From: Orobanche coerulescens
Taxonomy: Eukaryota; Streptophyta; Magnoliopsida; Lamiales; Orobanchaceae
Length of the DNA stretch: 64,000 nt
Assembly (NCBI GenBank): GCA_033398695.1
Contig: CM065812.1
Location: 137,026,858-137,090,857 of the forward strand
Direction: 5' to 3'
The position numbers were made by a program, and so were the translations under genes. How positions within the stretch are numbered: the first letter of the stretch is position 1; the number at the start of each line of letters is the position of its first letter. Positions 21,543-31,208 of the stretch are shown here, piece by piece. Under the pieces are notes generated by a model, which was not told the DNA's origin, made no database searches, and saw nothing but the letters and a program-made list of their open reading frames with translations.

Positions 21543-22694
21543 CTAAACACTTTCCTGCGTCTGTTGGATACTAGCTTCCTTCTGAACTGGCTGCGATGAA
21601 CGGTTTCCATTGTACTTGGTGGCATCCTTGCAAAACGTCGCACGGTGCCCTTCCTGTCCGCAATCAAAACATGTAACTGGAGTGTGCAAACAATCACGCC
21701 AAAGGTGGCCTGGGCGAGTACAGTTAAAGCACTTCCTAGCTGTATCCGTCGTAGCTGACATTGTTCCGAAATTCTTTCCGCTCTTAGATGGGTGCGGAGG
21801 TTTCTTGAAAGAATGAAAAGAAGACTGGGCCTTGCGGGGCCCACTGCTCTTGTGCTCTGTAAAAGTACCTGAGACTTTCGGCTTCTTTGTCTCCATAAAC
21901 TTCTCCATTGCTACTTCCTTGATTTCATACGCCAACGCCTTATCTTGGTATTGGCGGAGAGTGGTACATTCAAAACTGGACATGTACCTCTGGATTTCTG
22001 GTTTCATCCTCATTTCAAAGTGAATCATCATCTCTGCATCTGTTCTGACCAAATATCGAACAAATGCTAACTGTTGATTAAACGTCTTAATGGTCTGGGA
22101 TACGGGTTCGTCTGATGGCTGAGCGGAGAAAAACTCCCGAACTTTGGCTTCCCTCACAGGACGAGGGCAGTACTGAGCTTCCATCATCATTTTAAATTCT
22201 CTCCCATCAGCATCATGATCTGCAGGTCGGATAGCTTCCCACCACTCGGATGCCTCCCCAATCAGAAAGTACTGGGCAATATGAGCTCTCCTGTCGTCTG
22301 GGCAATTAATTCCAGCAAAAAATTTCTCCAATTCCTTCAACCAATGATCCCAAGTGGGAGTCTCGGAAAAGCCGTCAAATTTGGGTGGTTGCATTTTCGC
22401 TACCTCTTGCAACCATCGGTCACCTCGATTTCCCATTTATGGGATCCTTTGCTGTCCATCTCCCTGCTGAAGTCCCACTGCCATCTGCATTCGGTCCACG
22501 ACATGGGCGAACTGAGTCATTTGATTCACCACTTGACGAAGTATTTCTGGTACAGCAGGTTCCGGTTCATTATTGATGGATTGTTGCGGCTCGCCTGAGC
22601 TATGACTAGCCTGATTAGAAGGCGACGCCTCCCTTTCAGCATTCCTCTGTCCGCGTCGACGACCGTGACCACGTCCACGTCCTCCTCTCAACAT
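21543..22694 (-). pseudogene. gag: Ch1 gag, main copy
   Basis: Starts MLRGGRGRGHGRRRG at 22694, one T after a predicted splice acceptor. A TAA stop at 22439-22437 interrupts it after 85 codons, where the left copy has a Glu codon; the frame then stays open to 21543. The core gag domain (WDHWLKELEKFFAG, CPRPVREAKVREFF) is followed by a basic stretch and two CCHC knuckles (CFNCTRPGHLWRDC and CFDCGQEGHRATFC). Two knuckles are usual in this lineage. The stop differs from that of the truncated left copy, so the two gags decayed separately. Confidence 0.9.
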
Positions 22695-22695
22695 A

Positions 22696-22798
22696 CTGTA
22701 AGCCCAAATACTTAATATACAGGAAACAATCATCGTTCTAAGGTTCAAGTATAAAAAGGTACAACATGTAAAGAACGAGATAGAGTTTAGGAACTTAC
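22696..22798 (-). other. Predicted leader intron 2 of Ch1, right copy (103 nt)
   Basis: Minus strand donor GTAAGTTCC at 22798. The acceptor end reads GGGCTTACAG here, against GTTCTTACAG in the left copy, and stops one base before the gag ATG. Confidence 0.5.
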
Positions 22799-22913
22799 AA
22801 CCACCGTTCGCATGAAGACGTAGGCAGTACAGTGATGTCATTCACGGCCGGTTACCTCAAAAGACGTAAATGACCCCTATTTTAACCCAATGGCCAAGAT
22901 ATCCATAATCTTA

Positions 22914-22925
22914 GCTCCGATACCA
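22914..22925 (-). promoter_or_regulatory. Primer binding site, right Ch1 LTR
   Basis: Minus strand TGGTATCGGAGC, identical to the site at 3629-3640. Confidence 0.8.
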
Positions 22926-22930
22926 TAATC

Positions 22931-25299
22931 TGTAACACCCCCGATATATTCAGGAATATTACAGCGCCGTAAATCCTTTACATAAAAATTTACAAGGCTG
23001 AAGAAATGAAATGACAATAACATATACCAAATTACGAAAACACTGAAATAAAATACAACAGTCTGGTTCAAAACCGAGAAGACAAATATCCAATGAAGGG
23101 TTATTAATACATCACCAAAAATCCAAACATCATAAACTGATGATGTACTCGAGTACTTATTGAAATGACCAACAAACAACAGATAATAAACCCGGCCGGA
23201 ACATCACTTTGCACCCTCGTCGTCATGCATCTCCAGTGGTTGTTTCCCCGCTCTCCTGGATCCTGAATATACACAAATGTTCACCCCCGAAGGGGTTAGC
23301 ACAACGATGCTAGTACAAGTACAATAATCATACAACAGTGATATAATCAACAATTATATCATAACAAGTTTCTCCAACGAGAAATATCCACAACACATAT
23401 CATATCATAACAGTTTCAACATACTGATGGTATTCCAACGATACAGCGCACACAGCTATAGATTCCCATGATGATCCCGTCGGACCAACACATGGTGGAA
23501 CTACCTGTCCAACGATCCAGCGCACACAGCTATAGATTCCCATGATGATTCCCGTCGGATCAACGCATGGTGGACATATAATCACAACACATTTACACAA
23601 TACAATCACATCATAACTGTCATAATATAAACAATTCTAATTAGAGTACTTGCCTCGGTTCGTTGACAAGAATAAAACTTCCACAAATATCAAAATACTC
23701 GAAGGTCGTCCCCTTCGATCAATCACGTGTCAAGCTCGAACCTTAACAAAAGAAATAGCATAGAATTCATCTCATGCCGTACGAACGTCTAACAATTCAA
23801 AAAAATTACGGTAGGAAGTCCTTAATATGCAATCTGTCTGGATCGCTTACCGCACGCTACGAATCTTATGTAGCGTACGTTAATGCTACTCGTTAGCGCA
23901 TGCAGTACACACAGTCTAGCGTACGCTAACCAGGCATGGTCAGTGCCTCACTGATCAGCCGACTGACTCGCCTGATGACTTAACGCATGCTAAGTTCCAA
24001 CGTGGCGTACGTTAAATGTACTCGATAGCGCACGCTAATTCACATAGCTTAGCGCACGCTAAGCGTGCATGGCAGTTCACTGGAGGGCAGCAGATTATAT
24101 AAATGGTGATGAAGTAAGCGAATTCCTCATTGATTAATGTTTGTTATCCGGCTTCATGTTATGTTTATAACCTATAAAAATGATCTCATGGATAATAACC
24201 ACTTCGAGGTGCAAGTATACGTATGATCATCATAACACCATAATCCGTCTTGATTACAATTCTCATGCGAAGTTGGTGATCTCCGGTTGATGTATTAGAT
24301 TCTACTATCATTATACATATTCAGACTTCATCTTGAGGTGAACTAACAATTCCAACTTATAGGAAAGAATATTTCTTAAGATGATTCTTCCTTTAAGTTC
24401 TTATAACCGAAATAATATCACCTCCAATTCATGATCACAAAGATAACATAAATCATACGGATTTCTAACTTCGGAATGTTTCTCTCATCATTTGAAGTAC
24501 TAGGATTCCAACTTCAAGGTTCCAACAATAATATCGTAATCATAGACATTCCGATCTTCTAAACATGATGTTGTTGAATAATTCACTAATGAAATTCAAT
24601 ATCTCATTAACATGATCATCTTATTCTCCATAACATGAATCTAGAGTTGAAGATAGAATCAACATACCTTAATATGACGAAATCACTGAACCACAAGGTA
24701 GAATCCAACTCCGGTTGGTTATGTGCCACTCCAAGGTGTTATTTCTCTTCAATGATCACTCACAAGTGATAACCAATATTCAAGGATCAATAAGATGTGT
24801 TCTAAGTATGTTAGAAGGATGATTATAGCTCTCTGGCCTTTCAAGAATGAAGAGTGGACGAAGGAAATGTAAGCCAAAACGGGTTGTTGTCTCATTTATA
24901 ATATTCTGCACGTTAGCTAATTAGCGCACGCTACAATACATACTTAGCGCGCGCTAATAAGCGTTGACTCCAAATCTGTCCAGGTTCGTCCGCGGGAATC
25001 TTATCCGGACCCATGTCCCGGCTGGCGCATGTGCTAGCCGCCTACCTCAATAATTCAGTATCTAGCGCACGCAACTCCTACATTCGTAGCATGCGCTAAT
25101 AATAGCCGATAGCGCGCGTTAAGCTACATTCTTAGCGTGCGCTATCACGAGTTTGCATGAGAAAATTTGCATGTTGTTATACTTAAGTATAAGGATGCCA
25201 ATGCAAGAAATATCATATTCCAATAATCAAGACCACAAATCCGAATAATACAGGGTTTGAATACAGATGAAATACACAGTAATAAATCCGGATATTACA
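22931..25299 (-). repeat. Ch1 right LTR (2369 bp), the 5' LTR
   Basis: Same termini and modules as the left LTR: palindrome clusters at about 24920-25145 and 23847-24065, predicted intron 23653-23263, tandem repeat about 23435-23577, palindrome 23145-23156. A few palindrome sites carry extra CG to TG or CA changes. Confidence 0.9.
23263..23653 (-). other. Predicted LTR leader intron 1, Ch1 right LTR (391 nt)
   Basis: GAG|GCAAGTAC donor at 23653 and TTCAG acceptor at 23263 on the minus strand, same as the left LTR. Confidence 0.5.
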
Positions 25300-26112
25300 A
25301 TATAGACATGGTTTCATCATAAACCCGGTAAAAAAAATGTACTCACTCATAATAACAACACAGATAAATAAATATTTCATATTATTAGTTCTCAAATATA
25401 ATTTTATTAAATAATATTTTTTTCTTTTTCTCTACAATATAATCTCTCTACACTTGCTTCTCTCCTTCCTTTTCAACACTACATATTCCTCACCTATTTA
25501 TAATACTTCAAAATTAATAAAATAATAATTTTTAAAATATTTAATTGCCACTAATCAATAATTCATGCCAGGGGTGTTGACGTCATAGATGACGTCGGCT
25601 GTTAGTTGACTTGACTGTCCAATCCGGCGTTGACATGTGGCTCGATATGGTCCGTCTATTTAGTTCTCCTTCAAATGGCCATAACTTCTTCATACGAACT
25701 CGGATTCAGATGATATTTTTTTAAACCTATCATCTCGATGAGACGAATAAAATGAGACCATTCGTGACTATATTTAAATTCTGAAAAATAAAACATTGAA
25801 CCAATTGATATGTCTTATACCAGTTGGTTTACCTGCAAATACAATTTAATTCTAATTAATTAACCAAAAATGACATAAAATTATAGAAAAATTTTTAAAA
25901 GTGAAATAATATAAATATACAGTAAAAATCTAAATTATCACACAAAACACACATTAATCGATTCTAAATTCCTCTTCTAACAATATTAACACCATTCAAT
26001 TACTAGTTAAGAACTTCAACATAAATGAATAAAAGCAGGAATTGTTTAATAAGTTAAAAATAATAATAACCTGTGCAAAATTGAATAAATTAAAAAAAAA
26101 AGCAGAACAAGA
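25300..26112. other. Spacer with no recognisable gene
   Basis: AT-rich, stop-dense in all frames. It holds a near-perfect inverted pair of TGACGTC words at 25578-25597 and several TTGAC words up to about 25635. GTTGACTTGACTG there resembles a GTTGACTTGGCTG phrase in the Ch3 LTR, so the stretch may be an old LTR remnant. Confidence 0.5.
25577..25635. promoter_or_regulatory. TGACGTCA pair and TTGAC cluster
   Basis: GACGTCAT-AG-ATGACGTC inverted repeat (bZIP/TGA-factor type words) followed by at least three TTGAC (W-box core) words. About 740 bases upstream of copy B of the small gene. Function inferred from motif type only. Confidence 0.25.
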
Positions 26113-26291
26113 ATTAAACTTGGGATTTGTAACACAATTCAAACAAAATATATATCTATCGGTTTAATTACACACCATCTCTAATCTAGGTTGCCAACCT
26201 TTCTTTATGATTCTAACTAGCTAGTAGATAATAAATTGCACACTTGAAAAAAAAATAAAAAAGCAACCCAATGAACTTGAAAATTTACCTC

Positions 26292-26298
26292 TATATAA
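26292..26298 (+). promoter_or_regulatory. TATA box of gene copy B
   Basis: TATATAA, same context and spacing to the ATG (26371) as in copy A. Confidence 0.6.
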
Positions 26299-26500
26299 GG
26301 CATGCACCATTATAGTGCATGGAAAGCAAATACAACTATAAAACTCTATATCGTGCACATATCAAAAACAATGTCTACTACACGCTTTGTCTCGATGATG
26401 GTCATGGCAATGGCCTTGATTGTCGCAATGACATGTACTTACAATTGTGAGGCAAGTGTATTTAATGCAGGCTGCCCTTCCGGCACTGTTAGAGTTGGAA

Positions 26501-26505
26501 CTCAG
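26501..26505. repeat. Ch2 target-site duplication, left (CTCAG)
   Basis: Matches 35142-35146. Confidence 0.92.
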
Positions 26506-26758
26506 TGTAATATCCGTATTTTTTTCTTTCCCTTGTATTTTCGTTTTTGGTGTATTTCTCGATCGTAGTGACCCTCGTGTACTTTTCAGCGTGTCCTTCC
26601 TGTCAAACGGTTGAACTGTATTCTCGTTATTGTTGTGCGGAACCGCCGTTCGGGGTTGTCGTGGATCCATTTCGTGTTGTTGGTTCCCAAATATTGATTC
26701 CTATCGTTTTATTCTCTTTCCGGATCATTTTTATCATTTTGGGACCCAAAAGGGGGTG

Positions 26759-27042
26759 TGGGCCGCGGCACAAGATGTGCGTGCCGCGGCACACAAATTC
26801 CTTCAGTTGTGGGTCGAACAAACTGTACTGTGTGCCGCGGCACACCCATCCGGTGCCGCGGCACAGTGCCAGGCCAGTGCCACGGCACACCTGTCCGGTG
26901 CCGCGGCACACTCGTGTGTCTTCTGCGACCAAAACCGCTCAGACGGGTGCCGCGGCTGCGCAGCCGTGCCGCGGCATACTGCCGAAACCTGGGAGTAAAT
27001 TTTTGGCCTGTGCCTCGGCACACTTCGGCTATGCCGCGGCAC
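26759..27042. repeat. GTGCCGCGGCAC palindrome cluster, Ch2 5' LTR
   Basis: About ten sites. Perfect 12-mers are at 26781, 26832, 26853 and 26898; variants are at 26759, 26877 (CACG), 26947, 26966, 27010 and 27031. The cluster ends 18 bases before the TATA-like TATATTG. The degenerate copy in the 3' LTR is at about 33533-33785. Confidence 0.9.
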
Positions 27043-27629
27043 ACAATGCGGTCAACCCCCTATATTGTGTCGTTTTGAGCGTCCGCTGCTCATTTCTTCT
27101 TTCTTGTTCCTGCATCGCGAGAGAGAGTGAGAGAGAGGGGGAGAGTTCTTCATCAATATTCATTGGGGGGGTTGATTTTCATCATTTTTCTTCGGTAGTG
27201 AAGCCCGGACGATCAATCCAACGCGTGTTCTACGGATCTTAGTACTTGAATCTCCTAAGGTAATATTTCTAGAACCCTATTTTCGATTAATTTGGGGGTT
27301 TTGGGATTTTCTTCCGATTAGTTCCGTTTTGTTGGTGGATTCATGATGTATATGATTAATATTGTTAGTATCTTTAGTTTTCCTACGGATTCATGGGTAT
27401 TTGGTGGATTTTTACGGAATCGAGAGGGTTTGGTTGTGGTCCGCCCTCGTTGTTATTTTTGGTACGAATATACATGAATCGTAGGCGGGTTTCCGGGTGT
27501 ATTCCATTTCCGTAATCGTCTAGAGTTGGTTGTGATTGTGTTATTCAAATCGTTAGGTTCATTTACGCCGGTTCCTTGTGGTCGTGTTCAACTCTTCCTT
27601 TCCGTTCGTATCACCGTCTATTAACCGAG

Positions 27630-28027
27630 GCAAGTATCCTTATGAACTTACAATCTTGACATAGTAGTTTTGTATGAGAAATTGTGTGTGTGTGTATGCT
27701 CACTACGGGTTAGACTCGACGGGGTCTCGGTAGGGCTCCACGAAGCTGTGGAACCGCGAGCTTGCTTTTAACCACTGTGGGTTAGATCCGACGGGGTCTC
27801 GGCAGGGATCCACGAAGTTGTGGGTCCGCGGTTAATTGTGGTGCATTTTTACAAATGTGGTTTGATTATTGGCATTTCCGGAAATGAGTGTTTTGAAACT
27901 ATGATTTCTTGATTGCATGCATTACTATATGTGTAAGATTTAAGTCGTTCATCTGGTTACTTGTACTAGCGTAATTGCTAACCCCTCTGGGGACCCATTT
28001 TGGGGAAATTCGTTTTATGAATTTCAG
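27630..28027 (+). other. Predicted LTR leader intron 1 of Ch2 (GC-AG, 398 nt)
   Basis: Exon ACCGAG, donor GCAAGTATCC, branch-like CTAAC with its A at 27981 (46 nt upstream), acceptor GAATTTCAG|GTCAGG. The 3' LTR copy spans 34374-34773. Confidence 0.5.
27701..27836 (+). repeat. Two 72-bp tandem repeats in the Ch2 LTR
   Basis: Units share GACGGGGTCTCGG and CCACGAAG and lie inside predicted intron 1. Copy in the 3' LTR at about 34447-34580. Confidence 0.8.
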
Positions 28028-28151
28028 GTCAGGTTCATCGAGACGAGCGGGCGCTGGACCAGTATGCGGATGATGGCCGTGCGTGATGATTGTGCACGAG
28101 TGGTGTCTTGTTGTTTTCTATCTTTTACATTTGTGGTCTTTAAACTAATAG

Positions 28152-28167
28152 AAGTACTCGAGTACTT
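28152..28167. repeat. U5 palindrome AAGTACTCGAGTACTT
   Basis: 16-bp perfect palindrome, also at 34898-34913 in the 3' LTR. Related to GTACTCGAGTAC in Ch1 and TAGTACTCGAGTACTA in Ch5. Confidence 0.85.
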
Positions 28168-28400
28168 AAGAACTTTTACTTGTCGGGATTGGATTGTTGT
28201 TTATTATGTTGTGATGGATATGGTGTCATGTTTGACAAGTTAAACCGGGTGAATTATTTTTTTGGGCGTCTTTATGACGAGGTATTTTTCTGTTGTCTCT
28301 GTGAGTCGATGAGTATGATGCTTGTTCAGCCTGGTGGGTCCCATGTAGGGATTCACGGCGCTGTAATATACCTCGGATATCCTGGGGGTGTTACAGAAAA

Positions 28401-28412
28401 TGGTATCAGAGC
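28401..28412 (+). promoter_or_regulatory. Ch2 primer binding site
   Basis: TGGTATCAGAGC, exact initiator-Met tRNA complement, 5 bases after the LTR. Confidence 0.92.
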
Positions 28413-28515
28413 ACTAGGTTTATGGATACCTAGGCTTGTCGGTTTATTGGGTCTTGTGGTGTTTTGTTTTGCACATCATCGTCACGCTGCCATGATTCCG
28501 GTACTACCAGTGTCC

Positions 28516-28631
28516 GTAAGTTTTCCTTCCTCTGTTCATTATTTCCTTGTATCGTACCTTGATTCTCGACTTGTGATTGTTCTTTTCTCGTACTTACCCT
28601 CGTATAGCTTTTGCTACTTATTTAACTCCAG
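28516..28631 (+). other. Predicted leader intron 2 of Ch2 (116 nt)
   Basis: GTCC|GTAAGTTTTCC donor, T-rich body, TTAACTCCAG acceptor, then T and the gag ATG at 28633. Same AG-t-ATG geometry as Ch1 and Ch7. Confidence 0.5.
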
Positions 28632-28632
28632 T

Positions 28633-29900
28633 ATGGATGCTGGAAGAGGTCGTGGTCGCGGTCGTGGTCGTGGACGCGGCCGGGGACGTGGGGCAGCCGG
28701 TGGGGCGGCCATGTCGCAGTCTTTGGGAGCCGGCAGTACCGGCGACCGCCACAGCCATGCTTCTTCTCAGGAGCGCGCTGACCTTGGTATTGCGGCTGTT
28801 ATGCAACAAATGGTGAACCAAATGGCGGCAATAGCTCAGGCGGTTCGTACCCGGATCGTGCCCACGCTAATCGGGGTGGAGCGGATCGATGGCTCCAAGA
28901 TGTTATCAAGATGCATCCTCCTCAGTTTTCGGGAGCTTCAGACCCGATTGGCTGGGAGGGGTGGATCAAGGAGATATCTAAGGTCTTCGTTGCCACTAAC
29001 TGTCCCGAGGACCGTAAAGTCCCTATTGCTCAATACTTTCTCACAGGGGACGCTACGGACTGGTGGGAGGCCGTTGGGCCCAAAGATCATGCTGCTTCGT
29101 GGGCTGAGTTTCAAGAACTGATGGAGACTGAATATTGCCCGTGGCCGGTCAGACACGCTCGGGTACATGCTTTTTATGATGCTCAACCGCGGGATATCCC
29201 CGTATCCCAAGCTATTGCTGATTTTAACAAGGAGTTGGGTTATGTGAAGACCCAAGTTGTCGAGGAGAGCGACAAAATTTTCCATTTCTCCAGACGGATG
29301 AAGTTGCCGATTCGGGACTATATGTCGGGGCTTGTATGGACTACCTTGAAAGATTACCAGAGCAGGGCCCTTGCTTATGATATGTCTGTGACGGCGAGTG
29401 AGGCGGCCCGCGAGAGTAAGAAACAGAAGTCCGCCGGGAATTTTTCGGGCCACAAAGGTGGGGGTCAGCAGAAATTTCAGTCTGCTAACTTTTCCGCTGG
29501 TGGTGGCCCAGCTCGATCTACTGGGTTTCCCCGTAGGGATGCCAGTGCCCCTTCTCGAGAGGTGAAATGCTTTAACTGTGGCCAGCAGGGCCACATCAGT
29601 CGTATTTGTCCGAACCCTTTGGCCGACGTGTCAGTGTGGCGGTCGGGTCACAAGGCGCTTCAGTCCGAGAGGGAGAAAATCCTTGGTGCCCGGGCTTCCA
29701 TTCCAGCGCCTATGGAACCAAGTGTGAATCAGGGGTCGTTTACTCCTCAATCTCCGCCGAGTGCTAGTCGGGGGAGAGGTCGGGGTCAGCCCTCAAGAGG
29801 GGGAGCTTCCAGTGTCGGCTCCGCCCACCCGCGTGTCTATGAGATGCGGAGAGCCGATGACCCAGCGGCTACCGTGGCGACAGGTACCGTTTATATTCTT
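28633..29900 (+). pseudogene. gag: Ch2 gag (frameshift near 28850)
   Basis: Starts MDAGRGRGRGRG, a Gly-Arg run typical of this lineage's gag. It shifts frame between about 28847 and 28880 and continues as WLQDVIKMHPPQFSGA. Core gag motifs follow (EDRKVPIAQYFLTGDATDWW, CPWPVRHARVHAFYD, LKDYQSRALAYD), then one zinc knuckle CFNCGQQGHISRIC near 29568-29610. The second knuckle is degraded. After that gag runs in frame into protease. Confidence 0.9.
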
Positions 29901-31208
29901 TCTCACCCTATCAGTGTGCTTTTCGATTCCGGTGCTACGCATTCGTTCATATCTCTGGATTGTGTGCGCCGTTTGAGTCTCGACCGTTTGACGCCTTGTG
30001 AGCCCTTCATCGTTAAGCTTCCTAGCGGTGATAGGATCGTTGGTGATCAGGAGGTTCGAGACTGTTCTGTGTTTATTTGCGAGAGGGCTTGGCCCTCTAA
30101 TCTTATTGTTGTGGGTATTGAGGGTGAGGACTTAATTCCCGGGGACGATTGGCTCGAGCGGCATGGTGCAATCATGAACTACCGCACGAGAATCATCACC
30201 ATGTTAGCCGATGATGGCACCGAGCACTCTTTCGCCGGGCGAAAGAGGGGGAACCAGAAACTCGTTATTAACGCCTTGAAGGCGATGAGACTCCTGCGAA
30301 AGGGGTGTACCGGCTATTGGTGCCACGCCTTGAAGGCGGAGAGTGGTGGAGTCGAGCTTTCGTCGATTCCAATCGTTAATGAATTTCCTGATGTTTTTCC
30401 TGACGAGTTACCGGGATTGCCACCGGAACGCGAGGTCGAGTTCGCTATAGAGTTAGAGCCGGGTGCGGCTCCTATTTCAAAGGCGCCCTATCGCATGGCA
30501 CCTTCAGAGATGTCCGAGTTGAAGAAGCAGTTGAGTGAGCTTCTTGAGTCGGGGTATGTTCGACCGAGCGCCTAGCCTTGGGGCGCACCGGTCCTGTTTG
30601 TGCGGAAGAAGGATGGTTCACTACGTTTATGTATCGACTATCGCGAACTAAACAAGGTGACCATCAAGAACAAGTATCCTTTGCCGAGAATTGACGACTT
30701 ATTCGACCAGTTGCAGGGAGCTGCGGTATTCTCGAAAATTGATTTGAAATCGGGGTACTATCAGCTCCGGGTGAGAGAGTCCGATGTGCCGAAAACAGCT
30801 TTTCGGACGAGGTACGGACATTATGAGTTTGTAGTTATGCCTTTCGGGTTAACTAATGCGCCGGCGGTGTTCATGCAGTTGATGAACAAAGTGTTTATCG
30901 AGTATTTGGATAAGTGTGTCGTCGTCTTCATTGACGATATTCTTATTTATTCGAGGAACGAGGAAGAGCATGCCCATCATTTTCGGATAGTGTTAGACAT
31001 CTTGAGGGCCGAGCAACTCAATGCGAAGTTCTCGAAATGTGAGTTCTGGCTGACGGAAGTGATGTTTTTGGGTCACGTGATTTCAGCCGAGGGGGTTCGT
31101 GTAGATCCGCAGAAGATCGAGGCGGTATTGGATTGGGCACCGCCCAAAAACGTGAGAGAGCTCCGAAGTTTCTTGGGTTTGGCTGGCTACTACCGTAGGT
31201 TCGCCGAG
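29900..31208 (+). pseudogene. pol: Ch2 protease and reverse transcriptase
   Basis: Protease FDSGATHSFIS near 29923-29955 and DDWLERHGAI near 30145. The reverse transcriptase starts at [14 protein letters not shown]; a TAG stop at 30573-30575 falls in the PSxSPWGAPV box where Ch1 and Ch3 have a Ser codon. The frame then stays open from 30576 with [17 protein letters not shown], the intact catalytic FIDD (30927-30938) and [10 protein letters not shown] before a frameshift near 31208. Polymerase residues are preserved, so only the stop and shifts disable it. Confidence 0.92.

Larger units (their letters stand above)
2614..25299 (-). mobile_element. Ch1: Tekay-type chromovirus with an extra truncated copy, split by Co2
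   Basis: Minus-strand order is LTR (25299-22931), primer site, gag, start of protease, the Co2 insertion (21176-9203), rest of pol with chromodomain, LTR (6013-3646), then another primer site and gag that stops at about 2614. The left LTR therefore serves as 3' LTR of one copy and 5' LTR of another, an LTR-internal-LTR-internal array formed by recombination and cut by deletion. No target duplication is visible because the left end is truncated. The two LTRs are close to identical, so the array is young relative to its damage. Confidence 0.85.
26113..26505 (+). repeat. Host block B, part 1 (promoter and 5' half of gene copy B)
   Basis: Nearly identical to 1393-1783. It continues at 35142 after Ch2 and at 46290 after Ch3. 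Confidence 0.85.
26506..28395 (+). repeat. Ch2 5' LTR (1890 bp)
   Basis: Starts TGTAATATCC and ends GGGGGTGTTACA. Modules: GTGCCGCGGCAC cluster 26759-27042, TATATTG at 27061, AG|GCAAGTA at 27630, two 72-bp repeats 27701-27836, CTAAC 27978-27982, acceptor TTTCAG to 28027, 16-bp palindrome 28152-28167. Confidence 0.93.

Noticed and set aside
26547..27242. Long open frames on both strands over the Ch2 LTR (and 33364-33986, 58910-59537)
   Set aside because: They arise because the GC-rich palindromes lack stop codons. All frames open together, there is no start context, and the region is the LTR promoter.
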